Source of the DNA: Promethearchaeota archaeon | Lineage (GTDB): Archaea; Asgardarchaeota; Lokiarchaeia; Sigynarchaeales; SOKP01 | NCBI GenBank assembly: GCA_030668025.1 | Contig: DAOUUT010000062.1 | Span: forward strand, 1-14,527 | Length of the DNA: 14,527 nucleotides | Direction: 5' to 3' | Shown here: positions 13,755 to 14,527 of the stretch, one piece after another | How the letters are laid out: each line of letters starts with the position of its first letter | How positions within the stretch are numbered: the stretch's first letter is position 1 | Position numbers and translations under genes: made by a program | The notes under the pieces: model-generated | Databases searched by the model: none | Told to the model about the DNA's origin: nothing | Seen by the model: the letters and a program-made list of their open reading frames with translations, nothing else

Positions 13755-14390
13755 ATGTCAGAAGTAAAAATAGGTGCGATCGCTTCTGGTTCTGGGAGTA
13801 ATTTCGAAGCGATAATTAACGCATGCGAGGAAGGCATTTTAAAACATAAGGCGGGCGTAGAAATACTTATTTGTAACAAAGCTGAAGCATTTTGCATGGA
13901 ACGAGCGAAAAACCATAACATACCATACAAATTAATTGAATCTGATAAGTTTCTTCATCTCCCCAGAGAAGAATTCGATAAAAAGATGATAGCAATACTA
14001 AAAAAATACGATTGTGAATTAGTTGTTTTAGTCGGTTATATGAGATTAGTAAGCCAAAGTTTTATTGATGCTTTCAAGGGGAATGTTATGAACATTCATC
14101 CTGCCCTTTTGCCTTCTTTCAAAGGTATGCACGCTCACAAAGATGTTTTAGAATATGGCGTAAAGGTTTCTGGTACTACAGTTCATTTTGTGGATCCTCA
14201 ATCGGATCATGGACCGATCATCCTCCAGAAATGCGTTCCTGTGTACGATACCGATACAGAAAAAACTTTAGGACCAAGAGTTTTAGAATGGGAACACAAA
14301 ATCTTTCCTAAAGCGATAGAATTATATTGCGATAAACGGTTGCATGTCGATGGAAGAATTGTAAGAATCGATGGTGATGTTGTCTTATAA
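13755..14390 (+). CDS. purN: Phosphoribosylglycinamide formyltransferase (GAR transformylase)
   Basis: The enzyme transfers a formyl group from 10-formyltetrahydrofolate to glycinamide ribonucleotide, the third step of de novo purine synthesis, in the cytoplasm. The 211-residue length is normal. The phosphate-binding loop ASGSGSNFEAII (residues 10-21) is intact. The catalytic triad is present: N113 and H115 in MNIHPALLPSFKG, and D151 in DPQSDHGPII. YMRLVS (95-100) and GTTVHFV (140-146) are family blocks. ATG 13755 is the natural start because the Rossmann strand begins four residues later (VKIGAIASG). No other purine gene is in the window. Use of a folate-dependent PurN rather than formate-dependent PurT may tell something about C1 metabolism, but the cofactor could be a modified archaeal pterin. 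Confidence 0.95.
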   Translation: MSEVKIGAIASGSGSNFEAIINACEEGILKHKAGVEILICNKAEAFCMERAKNHNIPYKLIESDKFLHLPREEFDKKMIAILKKYDCELVVLVGYMRLVSQSFIDAFKGNVMNIHPALLPSFKGMHAHKDVLEYGVKVSGTTVHFVDPQSDHGPIILQKCVPVYDTDTEKTLGPRVLEWEHKIFPKAIELYCDKRLHVDGRIVRIDGDVVL

Positions 14391-14408
14391 CTGTAATTAC
14401 TTAAATAT

Positions 14409-14511
14409 GCGGGAAATGATTTCGTTGAAAACTCTGACCCAACTGAAAGTAATGGTATTTTCCATAACTTAATGAAGAAGATCTTGAGTAATGAGATTAC
14501 TCATTTCCCGC
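14409..14511. ncRNA. Putative structured RNA element with four-way junction
   Basis: The outer arms gcgggaaatga (14409-14419) and tcatttcccgc (14501-14511) are perfect complements. Inside are a hairpin aagtaatgg/ccataactt (14447-14455 with 14462-14470, one A-A mismatch), a hairpin gagtaat/attactc (14486-14492 with 14496-14502) directly stacked on the outer stem, and a weak gttg/caac pair (14424-14427 with 14440-14443). Either strand could be transcribed. No T-loop or other known family signature is seen. It starts 18 bp after purN and may be a non-coding RNA or the leader of a gene outside the window. Confidence 0.4.
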
Positions 14512-14527
14512 TCCTATTACATTCAAA

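Noticed and set aside
13730..13930. 66-codon minus-strand frame
   Set aside because: Antisense to the conserved start of purN; no Shine-Dalgarno or family pattern.
14407..14472. 21-codon frame after purN
   Set aside because: Too short, no Shine-Dalgarno, and it lies across paired stems that explain the sequence better.
14409..14511. tRNA or tRNA-Sec in the cloverleaf-like element
   Set aside because: There is no TTC-x-A-x-TC T-loop, the middle arm has a six-base loop without a sensible anticodon, and the D arm is only a four-pair stem.

Overview
The window looks like chromosomal DNA from a low-GC archaeon, most likely an Asgard archaeon (Lokiarchaeia-like). The archaeal evidence is direct: an aCPSF1/FttA termination ribonuclease with an N-terminal KH region, a tRNA-Gln without an encoded CCA, TATA-box promoters, and a mix of leaderless and Shine-Dalgarno starts. 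The Asgard placement is an inference. It rests on a large zinc-finger/winged-helix-array protein with eukaryote-like (UFL1- and adaptor-appendage-like) features, a parvulin with a PIN4-like basic tail, and a seven-helix membrane protein paired with a small soluble protein.

Layout. At 1-631 is the 3' part of a GT87-like membrane glycosyltransferase. A GC-richer orphan gene (846-1289) follows, bracketed by two 52-bp direct repeats that are 51/52 identical. The first repeat covers the end of the glycosyltransferase gene, so the segment looks like a small inserted cassette. Next come a CcdA/DsbD-like six-helix protein (1454-2158), the 789-residue multidomain protein (2347-4716), a NikR-like regulator that has lost its nickel ligands (4789-5217), a cysteine-rich 4Fe-4S protein (5402-6520) and a parvulin (6545-6907). 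All of these are on the plus strand.

From 6915 to 13335 everything is on the minus strand. In map order these are tRNA-Gln(CTG), a 338-bp spacer with a MITE-like inverted-repeat element, a 91-residue protein overlapping a 7TM protein, a dGTPase-family HD hydrolase, a NapH-type membrane ferredoxin, an SRPBCC protein and aCPSF1. After a 419-bp AT-rich spacer, purN runs on the plus strand. It is followed by about 100 nt able to fold into a multibranched RNA.

Themes: redox proteins (CcdA-like, the Cys-rich 4Fe-4S protein, the NapH-like protein) fit an anaerobic lifestyle. Nucleotide metabolism is represented by PurN and the dGTPase. No complete operon for one pathway is visible and most genes seem to have their own promoters. 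The observations most worth follow-up are the 789-residue protein, the repeat-flanked cassette, the structured element after purN and the inverted-repeat element near 7.1-7.2 kb.
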